A stretch of 64,000 bases of DNA from Treponema parvum (lineage in GTDB: Bacteria > Spirochaetota > Spirochaetia > Treponematales > Treponemataceae), in assembly GCF_017893965.1 (NCBI RefSeq), contig NZ_CP054142.1, forward strand, positions 1,550,001 to 1,614,000, written 5' to 3'. The position numbers and the translations under genes were made by a program. The notes beneath the pieces are model-generated. The model saw only the letters and a program-made list of their open reading frames with translations, had not been told where the DNA came from and did no database searches. Every line of letters begins with the position of its first letter. The stretch's first letter is position 1. Below, piece after piece: positions 45,623-53,100 of the stretch.

Positions 45623-48238
45623 ATGATGACCGAGGTCAAAAAATATTATTTTATTTTTATTCTGTTTTTCAGCGTCTCATTTGTCAGGGGAAATACACAC
45701 GAAAACGCGCATAAAAGCGAGAACTCGAACATAAACGGTTTTATGCCGCCGACCCTGTATATCTCTACCCTTACGCAAGCATTCTGCAAAGGATTTGAAT
45801 TTTCAGTCTACGACGGAAAAATTTGGACAAAAAAACCGGAACAAAAGGAATGGTCGCTCTTTTTGGGCACCGGCGTTCCCTACAATCCGAAGACGCCGCA
45901 GCTCGCAGGCAAAGACTGGTTTGCTCCGGCAGCGTCAATAAAACAGATAGCCGCAGACGGAGACGCCGTATTCGCCTTTGACGATAAAGACTTAATGTAC
46001 CGCTGCTATACGCAAGATTATACCGCAGACAAACCTTTTGAATGGCTTAACAACTTCGGCTGGCCGCAAAAACAGATCTTAAAAAAAGATGCTCGTTTTT
46101 TAAAGGCAAGAAGCTGGGGAATAGGCGTAAGGCGAAAAGACGTTTTATGGTATACCGACCGCTACGGCAATGAACATCACTACGGCACGATGGGGCTTGA
46201 AACGATCTATTTTTTAAGCGAAAACGGACAGGAAATACGTTTTACGGATTCGGGACTTCCTGCAGCGTTCAGCAAAACGATCTTAGGCCCGGAACGCGGC
46301 AGTTTTATTTCCGAAAACATGAGCGTGAGCGGTTCTACGCTGTTTTTGATAAACGGCGCTGGCGAAATGTACACCCGACTCATAGATTACGACACAATGG
46401 GCTGCGACCCGATGTTTTTCAAATACACTTATAATGACGAAAAATATAAATATTCCGGTACCGATTACCGTTCAAACTATACGCCTTGGGGACTTCCCAA
46501 CGAAGACTGGAAAAAACAGCCAGACATTCCGCTTAAAGGCCATGCGCGCCTTTCAAAATACATAAGCATAATACAAAACGGAAGAGGAAATTCCGCAAGG
46601 GAACTCAGGGTTGCGGGGCTTTCGCCGGAAGGAAAGACGGGTTTTTATCACAAACAGATAGATGAAAGCGACTGGAAATTTACGAGCGCCGCCCTGCATC
46701 TCGAGCAAACTTCGTTTTTACCGTATGCGGATCAAAAAAACTCAACGGACAAATCGATAAGAGCGTCGCTTAGAGGAAACAAGCACGAATTTTCATACGT
46801 AGGCCATATTTACAAAGGCGATAAAAAGATCGACGGTTTTACATGCCGTATTCCGGATTTTACGCTTACCACCGAAGGCTCTTGTTCTTTTATAATATAT
46901 GATAAAAAAACGCAGAAAAAAAAGAGGGCGCTGTTTTATCCGCTTGAAATTTGGACCTATATCACTCAAGACGATCCCGGGTTCGACGGTACTACCCGTA
47001 ATTTTTTTATAACGCCCGAATTTTCTCCGGATCTGCCGGAGGATGAAGAAAAACGATTTGAGGAACAAAAAGATATGATGCCGCTGCCTCCCGTTTCTGA
47101 GCCTTCCGGCCTTGGCGCGTCTCCGGCGGACTTCGGCATACCTTCGGTCATAATGTCGGACGCATCTTCTCCTTTGCTCCCCGGTGCATCTGCAAACACC
47201 GGCCAAAATCCTTCGTTGACCGATATTTTTAGAGAAATCTTTGACGGCACTAATAAAAAATTGTACGCCTTTACCGCCCACGCTACGACGGATTACATTG
47301 AAATAGACTGCAAAAATTCCATGGATTACAATATATTTCTTACAAAAGAAGAAACCGACCTTTCGCCTGCGGAGTATAAGACAAACATTTATTTCAAGCA
47401 TCCGCTGGTTGAAAACAGCGTAAAAGAATCGGAATTGCTTTTGCCCCTGAACAAGACCTACACGGTCTTTGACGCACCGGAAATTTATAAAAAGATACAA
47501 AATAATAAAGAGCAAATACAAAAACTTTCAAGCGATGAAGAAATTTTTCAAGCTTACAGCAGAAACGCTACAAGATCCCGCTGGGGATACAGTCTAGTCG
47601 ATTTTCTTACGACGATAACGCTGCTGAACAAGATAGATTTTCCCAAAATAAAGACCCTGACCTCTTACGGTAACACGATAATGACTACAAACGCCGCTTC
47701 CATGCAATCGCTGGCCGAATACCGTTCGTTCATATATCCTTTTATTACAAGACTTATACAAAAGCGGATCGAAGTTTACGATAAACTGCTCAAAGATATC
47801 CTACAAGGCAGCTCCCGTAGCGTAGATCCGCGCCTCAAAAATTCTTATTTTGAATACTTTGAAGAAGCGGGACTTCCTCCAAAACAAGAAGGATATTCGC
47901 CGTTGATGTCGGCAAAGGCGACTATTGAGCGCTATCCCGACATTCCGCTGTACGCTGGAATGCAGCTTTCCATAAATACGAAAAACGATTCTCTTATCAT
48001 CCTCATAGAAATCCCCGACCTCATAAACGCAATTTTTACACAGCAAAAAAACAACATAAGATGCTATGCTACTTTGCGCTTTATGACGGAAAATAAAGAT
48101 AAGACTAAAATGGAAAAACGTCTAAAAGAATTTATAAAAAACGACGGATATTTTCTGTGGGACGGCTCGGCAATTACAATCTATGCGTCCGATAAAAAAA
48201 CCGTCTTATTTGAAGGCTTAAGCGCGCACGAAAGATAG
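45623..48238 (+). CDS. large exported protein of unknown function
   Basis: An 871-residue protein I do not recognise. The N-terminus (KKYYFIFILFFSVSFVRG) is a signal peptide without a clear lipobox. Residues about 30-330 have repeated Trp/Tyr/Gly-rich segments (GTGVPYNPKTPQLAGKDWF, WGIGVRRKDVLWYTDRYG, ETIYFLSENGQEIRFT) that suggest a beta-propeller or similar beta structure. A proline/serine-rich linker lies near 480-540 and the C-terminal third is helical, ending in a compact alpha/beta region. It probably acts in the periplasm or on the outer membrane. ATG 45623 or 45626 are both possible; no ribosome site is seen. It stands alone between divergent thrA and deoC. Confidence 0.75.
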   Translation: MMTEVKKYYFIFILFFSVSFVRGNTHENAHKSENSNINGFMPPTLYISTLTQAFCKGFEFSVYDGKIWTKKPEQKEWSLFLGTGVPYNPKTPQLAGKDWFAPAASIKQIAADGDAVFAFDDKDLMYRCYTQDYTADKPFEWLNNFGWPQKQILKKDARFLKARSWGIGVRRKDVLWYTDRYGNEHHYGTMGLETIYFLSENGQEIRFTDSGLPAAFSKTILGPERGSFISENMSVSGSTLFLINGAGEMYTRLIDYDTMGCDPMFFKYTYNDEKYKYSGTDYRSNYTPWGLPNEDWKKQPDIPLKGHARLSKYISIIQNGRGNSARELRVAGLSPEGKTGFYHKQIDESDWKFTSAALHLEQTSFLPYADQKNSTDKSIRASLRGNKHEFSYVGHIYKGDKKIDGFTCRIPDFTLTTEGSCSFIIYDKKTQKKKRALFYPLEIWTYITQDDPGFDGTTRNFFITPEFSPDLPEDEEKRFEEQKDMMPLPPVSEPSGLGASPADFGIPSVIMSDASSPLLPGASANTGQNPSLTDIFREIFDGTNKKLYAFTAHATTDYIEIDCKNSMDYNIFLTKEETDLSPAEYKTNIYFKHPLVENSVKESELLLPLNKTYTVFDAPEIYKKIQNNKEQIQKLSSDEEIFQAYSRNATRSRWGYSLVDFLTTITLLNKIDFPKIKTLTSYGNTIMTTNAASMQSLAEYRSFIYPFITRLIQKRIEVYDKLLKDILQGSSRSVDPRLKNSYFEYFEEAGLPPKQEGYSPLMSAKATIERYPDIPLYAGMQLSINTKNDSLIILIEIPDLINAIFTQQKNNIRCYATLRFMTENKDKTKMEKRLKEFIKNDGYFLWDGSAITIYASDKKTVLFEGLSAHER

Positions 48239-48301
48239 GAGCCGCGGCTTAGTTTTCTGGGCGGTGCCGGCAGCTGAAATTTTAAGGAGTTGTTAAAGTT
48301 T

Positions 48302-49021
48302 ATGACTGAAAAAGAAATCGCAGGATTGATAGACCACACTCTCTTATCCGCATTTGCAAAAAGATCCGACATCGAAGCCTTGTGCCGCGAAGCAATATCA
48401 TTCGGATTTGCCTGCGTATGCGTAAACCCCATACACGTTTCTTATGCGGCGGAACTGCTAAAAGGATCCAGCGTAGGAATCTGCACCGTAATAGGATTTC
48501 CGCTCGGCGCCTTACCCTCAAAAGTAAAAGCTTTTGAAGCGGAAGATGCTATAAACAAAGGAGCCTGTGAAGTCGACATGGTGATTGACATAGGAGCCGC
48601 TAAAGAAGGCAGATTTGACGACGTAAAAAAGGACATCCGCACTGTTGTTGACATCGCGCGTAAAAACGGAAAAGCGCTTAAAAGAGAGGTTCGTGTTAAG
48701 GTCATAATCGAAACCTGCTACTTAACCGACGATGAAATAGTCTTTTGCTGTTCTGCGGCGAAAGAGGCAGGAGCGGACTTCGTAAAGACTTCTACTGGAT
48801 TCGGAACGCCAAAAGATTCCGGCGGACATGATCTGCCGAACGGCGCTTCGGCTGATCATGTCCGCCTCATGCGTAAGACCGTGGGAGACTCAATGGGCGT
48901 AAAGGCGAGCGGAGGCATAAGAGACGCCGAAAAAGCTTTGGAAATGATAAGGGCGGGCGCAAGCCGTATCGGAACTTCAAGCGGAGTAAAGATCTTACAG
49001 GAATTAAAAAGTTTAAATTGA
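48302..49021 (+). CDS. deoC: deoxyribose-phosphate aldolase
   Basis: A 239-residue class I aldolase splitting 2-deoxyribose 5-phosphate into acetaldehyde and glyceraldehyde 3-phosphate. Schiff-base Lys lies in [12 protein letters not shown], and the second catalytic Lys in [19 protein letters not shown] at the N-terminus and [10 protein letters not shown] are also conserved. AAGGAG lies 12 bases before ATG 48302; an in-frame TTG at 48290 is less likely. It is not linked to other nucleoside catabolic genes here. Identity is firm. Confidence 0.95.
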   Translation: MTEKEIAGLIDHTLLSAFAKRSDIEALCREAISFGFACVCVNPIHVSYAAELLKGSSVGICTVIGFPLGALPSKVKAFEAEDAINKGACEVDMVIDIGAAKEGRFDDVKKDIRTVVDIARKNGKALKREVRVKVIIETCYLTDDEIVFCCSAAKEAGADFVKTSTGFGTPKDSGGHDLPNGASADHVRLMRKTVGDSMGVKASGGIRDAEKALEMIRAGASRIGTSSGVKILQELKSLN

Positions 49022-49029
49022 GCGGCCGG

Positions 49030-49998
49030 TTATTGACCGCCTTTCTTTAACTTGACCGCACGCCAAAGCATGCGGTTGTCTTTTATAAAAAAGCTTATCT
49101 TACCCGACCTGTATAAATACGATAGATAAGACCTTATCGTACAGCCTATAAGGATAAATTGCGCCAAACCCAAATTGATATGATTTATGTCCGCTATCGC
49201 TTTTAAAAGATCTTCAGCAGTGTGCGGTTTTTTAAGAATTTCAAGTACGGTTTTTTCCGTCGAAACCAAGGCGTAGCGATTCAATTCGGCAAGCGCTTCG
49301 GCCTCTGCGCTATTTAAAAGCTCTCCGTGACTGGGCAAAAGATAGTCCGAATGCAGATCCGTTATCTTTCTAAGCGATGTTTTAAATCTTCCTTCGTCAA
49401 GCAAAAACGGAATCCAATACTTTTTCATATGGGCGCGGCCGAATATCGCATCGGCTGCAAAAAGCACGGTCTTTTCTGTCTTTGTCTTTACAAGCACTCC
49501 GATCATTTCAAAATGATGGCCCGGCAGTCCAATCAGGTTTATTTCAGTTCCGTCCGAAAGAGTAAAAGCGCTGTCGGGTTCTACGATCTTAACGTCGTAA
49601 ACGGGTTTTGCCTTGTAAAGAGGCGCCTCAAGTTCCGGCAAGGGGAAGCCGCCACAGATGATCGCCTGTTCATATTCAGGGTTTTCAAGGTTTCCTCGTT
49701 CTTTTCGCGTACACCATATTTCACATCCCGTCTTTTCTTTAAAATAAAAAGCGGCGTGTACGTGATCCTGGTGGGAATGTGTACAAATAACCGCCTTGAT
49801 CTTGCATTTTATCTTATCTGTTTTACAAAAATGCTCTTCAAGAATGTCAAGTATGATTTTGCCTCTGTCGGGAGCGCATCCGGCGTCTACAAGGTAAATA
49901 TTTAAGGCGTCTGGAGTTTTTTCGCTTATTACGCCTATGTTGGTGCTGTCGGAAATAAAATACACGTTTTCACATATGCGATTCAGATTTTTATCCAT
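49030..49998 (-). CDS. metallo-beta-lactamase fold hydrolase
   Basis: A 322-residue MBL-fold protein. The metal ligands are His74, His76, Asp78 and His79 (THSHQDH), with further ligands in GLPGHHFEMIG, AADAIFG and LPSHGE. The C-terminus (about 235-310) is a winged-helix-like segment found in LACTB2-type and related hydrolases. Genes on both sides read differently (deoC convergent, ferredoxin divergent), giving no functional clue. The substrate is unknown: a thioester or phosphodiester is possible. Confidence 0.88.
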   Translation of the reverse strand: MDKNLNRICENVYFISDSTNIGVISEKTPDALNIYLVDAGCAPDRGKIILDILEEHFCKTDKIKCKIKAVICTHSHQDHVHAAFYFKEKTGCEIWCTRKERGNLENPEYEQAIICGGFPLPELEAPLYKAKPVYDVKIVEPDSAFTLSDGTEINLIGLPGHHFEMIGVLVKTKTEKTVLFAADAIFGRAHMKKYWIPFLLDEGRFKTSLRKITDLHSDYLLPSHGELLNSAEAEALAELNRYALVSTEKTVLEILKKPHTAEDLLKAIADINHINLGLAQFILIGCTIRSYLSYLYRSGKISFFIKDNRMLWRAVKLKKGGQ

Positions 49999-50103
49999 AA
50001 TTCTTATCCATAAAAGTCAACAAACTCGCCGCAGAACCGCAGCAAAACTTCAAGCGGCGGCGCGCGTTTTTAATGTGCACAATAATTTTATACCAACCTA
50101 TTT

Positions 50104-50136
50104 ACGCTTGCAAGCGTCATTGTTTTAGAGTATAGT
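50104..50136 (+). promoter_or_regulatory. ferredoxin promoter with palindromic operator over the -35
   Basis: TTGCAA (50108-50113) and TATAGT (50131-50136) are 17 bases apart. The -35 box lies inside a perfect 14-base palindrome ACGCTTGCAAGCGT (50104-50117), placed so that a bound dimer would exclude RNA polymerase. The regulator is unknown. Confidence 0.65.
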
Positions 50137-50177
50137 TATCCATAGGGAAACAAATTTTGACGATCAGGAGGTCGTAT

Positions 50178-50348
50178 ATGGCTTACAAGATTACGGACGC
50201 TTGCGTAAACTGCGGATCATGCGAACCTGTTTGCCCGGTTGGAGCGATCAGCGAGACGGGAACGGCACGCGTGATTGACGAAGCAAGCTGCGTCAGCTGC
50301 GGTACTTGTGCACCGGAATGTCCTGTAAATGCGATTGAAGCAGGCTAA
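50178..50348 (+). CDS. 2[4Fe-4S] ferredoxin
   Basis: A 56-residue clostridial-type ferredoxin. Two CxxCxxCxxxCP motifs (CVNCGSCEPVCPVGAI and CVSCGTCAPECPVNAI) each hold a [4Fe-4S] cluster, giving a low-potential electron carrier for fermentative redox enzymes. AGGAGG at 50166-50171 fixes ATG 50178. It is monocistronic, with its own promoter, palindromic operator candidate and terminator. Identity is certain. Confidence 0.97.
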   Translation: MAYKITDACVNCGSCEPVCPVGAISETGTARVIDEASCVSCGTCAPECPVNAIEAG

Positions 50349-50361
50349 GTGCAAATAGTTT

Positions 50362-50417
50362 AGAATGGGGTTGTCTTCAGAATTCGGTTATTTTTTGACA
50401 ACCCCATTCTTTTTTTT
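50362..50417 (+). terminator. intrinsic terminator after ferredoxin
   Basis: Perfect 14-base arms AGAATGGGGTTGTC and GACAACCCCATTCT with a 21-base loop and eight T. The next gene starts only seven bases after the T-run. Confidence 0.93.
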
Positions 50418-50423
50418 CAGAAT

Positions 50424-50804
50424 ATGATAAAAAATGTTTTAAAAGGCTACAAGCTTTTCTTTTTTTCCATAATAAAAATCCTGTCGCTTGTCGCGTTCTG
50501 TACAGTCGCCGCTCTTGCTGCGGTTTGGCCTTTGTGGTATTTTGCAAGCAAAGCCCCGCACATTTACACCTTGTGCACTCTCGCTCTGGCTCTTATCTTT
50601 ATCTGCGTTTTAATTATCCGGTCGATAAAAAAAAGTTCCGCGAAATCCGTGCTTTTCACCCTTATTCAGGTTCTGCTGGTCTTTGCAGGATTGTTTTTTT
50701 TCATATATTTCGTATTTAAAGGACAGAGGATTCTCTCACTGTTTTCATCAGTCGTTTTTTTTATAAGTTTCGGAATCGTAAAATTCGGCCTGCATCAAAA
50801 ATGA
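50424..50804 (+). CDS. small membrane protein of unknown function
   Basis: A 126-residue protein with four hydrophobic segments (about 13-38, 46-64, 77-98 and 105-121), lysine-rich at both ends. I do not recognise the family. The start lies just after the ferredoxin terminator with no clear Shine-Dalgarno; a TTGACA occurs in the terminator arm at 50395, but its -10 would touch the ATG. The M23 peptidase gene starts five bases after its stop, so the two are probably cotranscribed and this protein may serve the cell envelope. Confidence 0.7.
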   Translation: MIKNVLKGYKLFFFSIIKILSLVAFCTVAALAAVWPLWYFASKAPHIYTLCTLALALIFICVLIIRSIKKSSAKSVLFTLIQVLLVFAGLFFFIYFVFKGQRILSLFSSVVFFISFGIVKFGLHQK

Positions 50805-50808
50805 ATTT

Positions 50809-51780
50809 ATGTTTATGACAAAAAAAGCCGGATGCATTTTCACATTGTTTTTTATTTTATCCGTACACGCGGTCAATGCACAGGCCGAACAAGCCTATCC
50901 CGCTCAAACGCCGATCTCCGCAGTAAGATCCGTAACGATTGATAAAGAACGCATGCCGCGCATACGCAGTTTGTCGGCAAAAGACGAACTTTTCAAACAA
51001 TACAACAGCGACACGGAACAGGCGTACATGGACTTTGCAAAAAACAAAAAGCCTTTGCAATCATTTTATATTTATAAAGGATTAAAAAACGACACTCTGT
51101 TTGCCGTAGCTTCCCGCTGCTCCATTCCGTACGAAACGCTTGCTACCGTAAATTCGATAGAAGATCAAAACGTTTCATTGGAGGACAAAGAACTTTTACT
51201 GCCTACGGTAGCGGGAATTTTTGTTTGCGATCCTCCCGAATATCCCTTTGAAAAACTTCTCTACGCAAAAAATGACGGACGGCTGTTGGGAAAAAACGAT
51301 GTAATATGCTATAATATAGGCAAGAAAAGGTACTATTTTTTTGCACAGGAAAGATTCAGTCCTACCGAGCGCGCCTTTTTTCTGGATTCATTGATGAGAA
51401 TTCCCGTCGCTCACGCCCAAATTTCTTCCGTGTTCGGAAAAAGGATCAGTCCGATATCGGGGCAGTGGCACTTTCATCAGGGGATAGACCTTGTAGTTCC
51501 GGAAGGAACGGACGTCATGGCGTGCAAGAATGCGACTGTCGCCGTCTGCGAATACGGAGACAGAATTTACGGCAACTATATAATTTTAGATCACGGCGGC
51601 AAAATAACAAGTATCTATGCGCACCTGTCTCAGATAATTGCAAAGAAAGGAGAAACGGTTTACAGTGGACAGGTAATAGGAAAGGTCGGGCACACGGGAA
51701 TGGCGACCGGCGCTCATCTTCATTTTGAGATCCGCGTAAACAACGTTCCCTCGGACCCGCAAAAAATGATAAAAAAATGA
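50809..51780 (+). CDS. M23 family metallopeptidase (LytM-type)
   Basis: A 323-residue exported protein with a signal peptide (about 1-24). The middle region (about 80-130) resembles a LysM-type segment (YKGLKNDTLFAVASRCSIP...LATVNSIEDQN). The C-terminal peptidase domain (about 200-318) has the zinc site: HFHQGIDLVVPEGT (His and Asp) and GAHLHFEIR (His-x-His), the complete M23 set. Such enzymes cut peptidoglycan cross-links or activate amidases during division. It lies between the small membrane gene and a PEGA-like protein gene, in an envelope-related cluster ahead of PBP1A. Confidence 0.92.
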   Translation: MFMTKKAGCIFTLFFILSVHAVNAQAEQAYPAQTPISAVRSVTIDKERMPRIRSLSAKDELFKQYNSDTEQAYMDFAKNKKPLQSFYIYKGLKNDTLFAVASRCSIPYETLATVNSIEDQNVSLEDKELLLPTVAGIFVCDPPEYPFEKLLYAKNDGRLLGKNDVICYNIGKKRYYFFAQERFSPTERAFFLDSLMRIPVAHAQISSVFGKRISPISGQWHFHQGIDLVVPEGTDVMACKNATVAVCEYGDRIYGNYIILDHGGKITSIYAHLSQIIAKKGETVYSGQVIGKVGHTGMATGAHLHFEIRVNNVPSDPQKMIKK

Positions 51781-51823
51781 GACCGTTGACATTGGGGGAC
51801 AAAAGGTAAATTTCCTTAAAAAT

Positions 51824-52822
51824 ATGAAAAAGCCTTTTTTTTCTAAAAAGTTTTTTATTCTCTGTTTCTTTTTTTTATCCTCGGGAATTATGCTTAAGGC
51901 GCAAATGTTCCGGGTGCATAAAACCGTCGTCACGGATCTAAGCGTAACGGGTAAAAATCCGTCCTTAAAGCTCGGAATAAACGACGCTCTGGCCGTTTTT
52001 TTTCCGAAAGACATGACATATTTACAGGGGCTTTACATAGACATAAAAATTCCTTCTATGGCGGCCGTATGGCAGGATTCAATGGCCTGGTCGTTGTTTG
52101 ACAAATTAAGCCCCTCCCCTTCGGAAAACGGCATCGACTATTCGGGGAAATCGATAGCCTCGGGACTTTTGCCGCAAAGACTTTCGTGGTCGGTTTCAAT
52201 CCCGCTTACGGAAAAGAACACAATAAAAGACAATCCCTATTCCGCTAAGATGGGTTTTATTCCCGACACAAAAAGCGGATTTATTTTTTTGCGCTTGCAG
52301 CAAGTTATGAAAGGCACTCCCGACGAATTCGACAACTTGATCTTTGAAATAACCGTAAAACCCATTCTTATCAATAAAGGAAAGCTTGAGCTGGAAATCG
52401 TTAATCCTAACGGAGGAAAAGAAATTTCCGCTTATTCCCTGTTCCTCGATGAAAAACCGTTTGAATTTACCATAGGGGAGAATTTTTTGGATCCGGGCAA
52501 TCATACGCTTTCTTTGATTTCGGAATTCTACCGCAACGAAGTTAGGACAGTTCATGTTGAACAGGCAAAGACGACACAAATGCAGATTCGGCTGCGGAGC
52601 ATTGAACCGACTGCGATTTTGAATGCGCCTGGCAATGCGGCCGTATTTTTTGACGGAGACAGAATGGAATCCGGCGTAAAAGAATTCGTTATTTCCGAAG
52701 GGGAACACACCGTTAATTTTGTTTTAGGAAATTATGAAGTTGTAAAAAAATTTACCGCAATAAAAGGGCAATCGTATTCCATTTCGCTCAATATCGAAGC
52801 CGTAATTTCAGAGGAAAACTGA
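51824..52822 (+). CDS. exported PEGA-like surface or periplasmic protein
   Basis: A 332-residue protein with a signal peptide (about 1-26). The N-terminal two thirds are unrecognised and beta-rich. The C-terminus (about 265-325) reads ILNAPGNAAVFFDGDRMESG, VKEFVISEGEHTVNFVLGNY and EVVKKFTAIKGQSYSISLN, the pattern of a PEGA-type carbohydrate or wall-binding domain with a G-in-place-of-PEGA variant; a second similar repeat lies near 205-262. It follows the M23 gene by 43 bases and is probably part of the same envelope unit. Function unknown. Confidence 0.65.
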   Translation: MKKPFFSKKFFILCFFFLSSGIMLKAQMFRVHKTVVTDLSVTGKNPSLKLGINDALAVFFPKDMTYLQGLYIDIKIPSMAAVWQDSMAWSLFDKLSPSPSENGIDYSGKSIASGLLPQRLSWSVSIPLTEKNTIKDNPYSAKMGFIPDTKSGFIFLRLQQVMKGTPDEFDNLIFEITVKPILINKGKLELEIVNPNGGKEISAYSLFLDEKPFEFTIGENFLDPGNHTLSLISEFYRNEVRTVHVEQAKTTQMQIRLRSIEPTAILNAPGNAAVFFDGDRMESGVKEFVISEGEHTVNFVLGNYEVVKKFTAIKGQSYSISLNIEAVISEEN

Positions 52823-52866
52823 TATTTGTTTAAAGTTTTACAATCCTAAAGACGATAATTTAAATG

Positions 52867-52944
52867 CCGGAAACATTTCCCCTCCCACCCATGTTTCCGG
52901 TTGCCTGATGGGGCATTGGCCGGTTCACACCGGCCATTTTTTTT
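52867..52944 (+). terminator. double hairpin ending in a T-run (terminator or small RNA)
   Basis: First hairpin: CCGGAAACAT (52867-52876) with ATGTTTCCGG (52891-52900). Second: TGGCCGGT (52917-52924) with ACCGGCCA (52929-52936) followed by eight T. A TACAAT box at 52839-52844 could start a transcript of about 95 bases. The spacer to PBP1A (about 280 bases) holds nothing else I can support. Confidence 0.7.
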
Positions 52945-53077
52945 ATGCGGCCATTTAGGATTGCACGCCAATGAAGCCTCTTGGAGCGATTCAATGCACA
53001 GCTTTTTAACCTTTTGTGCTCGCGCCCCTAAACGACGCATCTTTAACGCGGTTCAATGCGCTTAATTGACAAAGAGA

Positions 53078-53083
53078 TATAAT
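53078..53083 (+). promoter_or_regulatory. -10 box close to PBP1A start
   Basis: A perfect TATAAT lies 17 bases before ATG 53101, predicting a leader of about 11 bases with no Shine-Dalgarno. TTGACA at 53066 is too near to pair with it. Confidence 0.4.
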
Positions 53084-53100
53084 TTTCCTATTCTTTTATC

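Noticed and set aside
53052-53083. Standard promoter TTGACA/TATAAT before PBP1A
   Set aside because: TTGACA at 53066 and TATAAT at 53078 are only six bases apart, so they cannot form one promoter.
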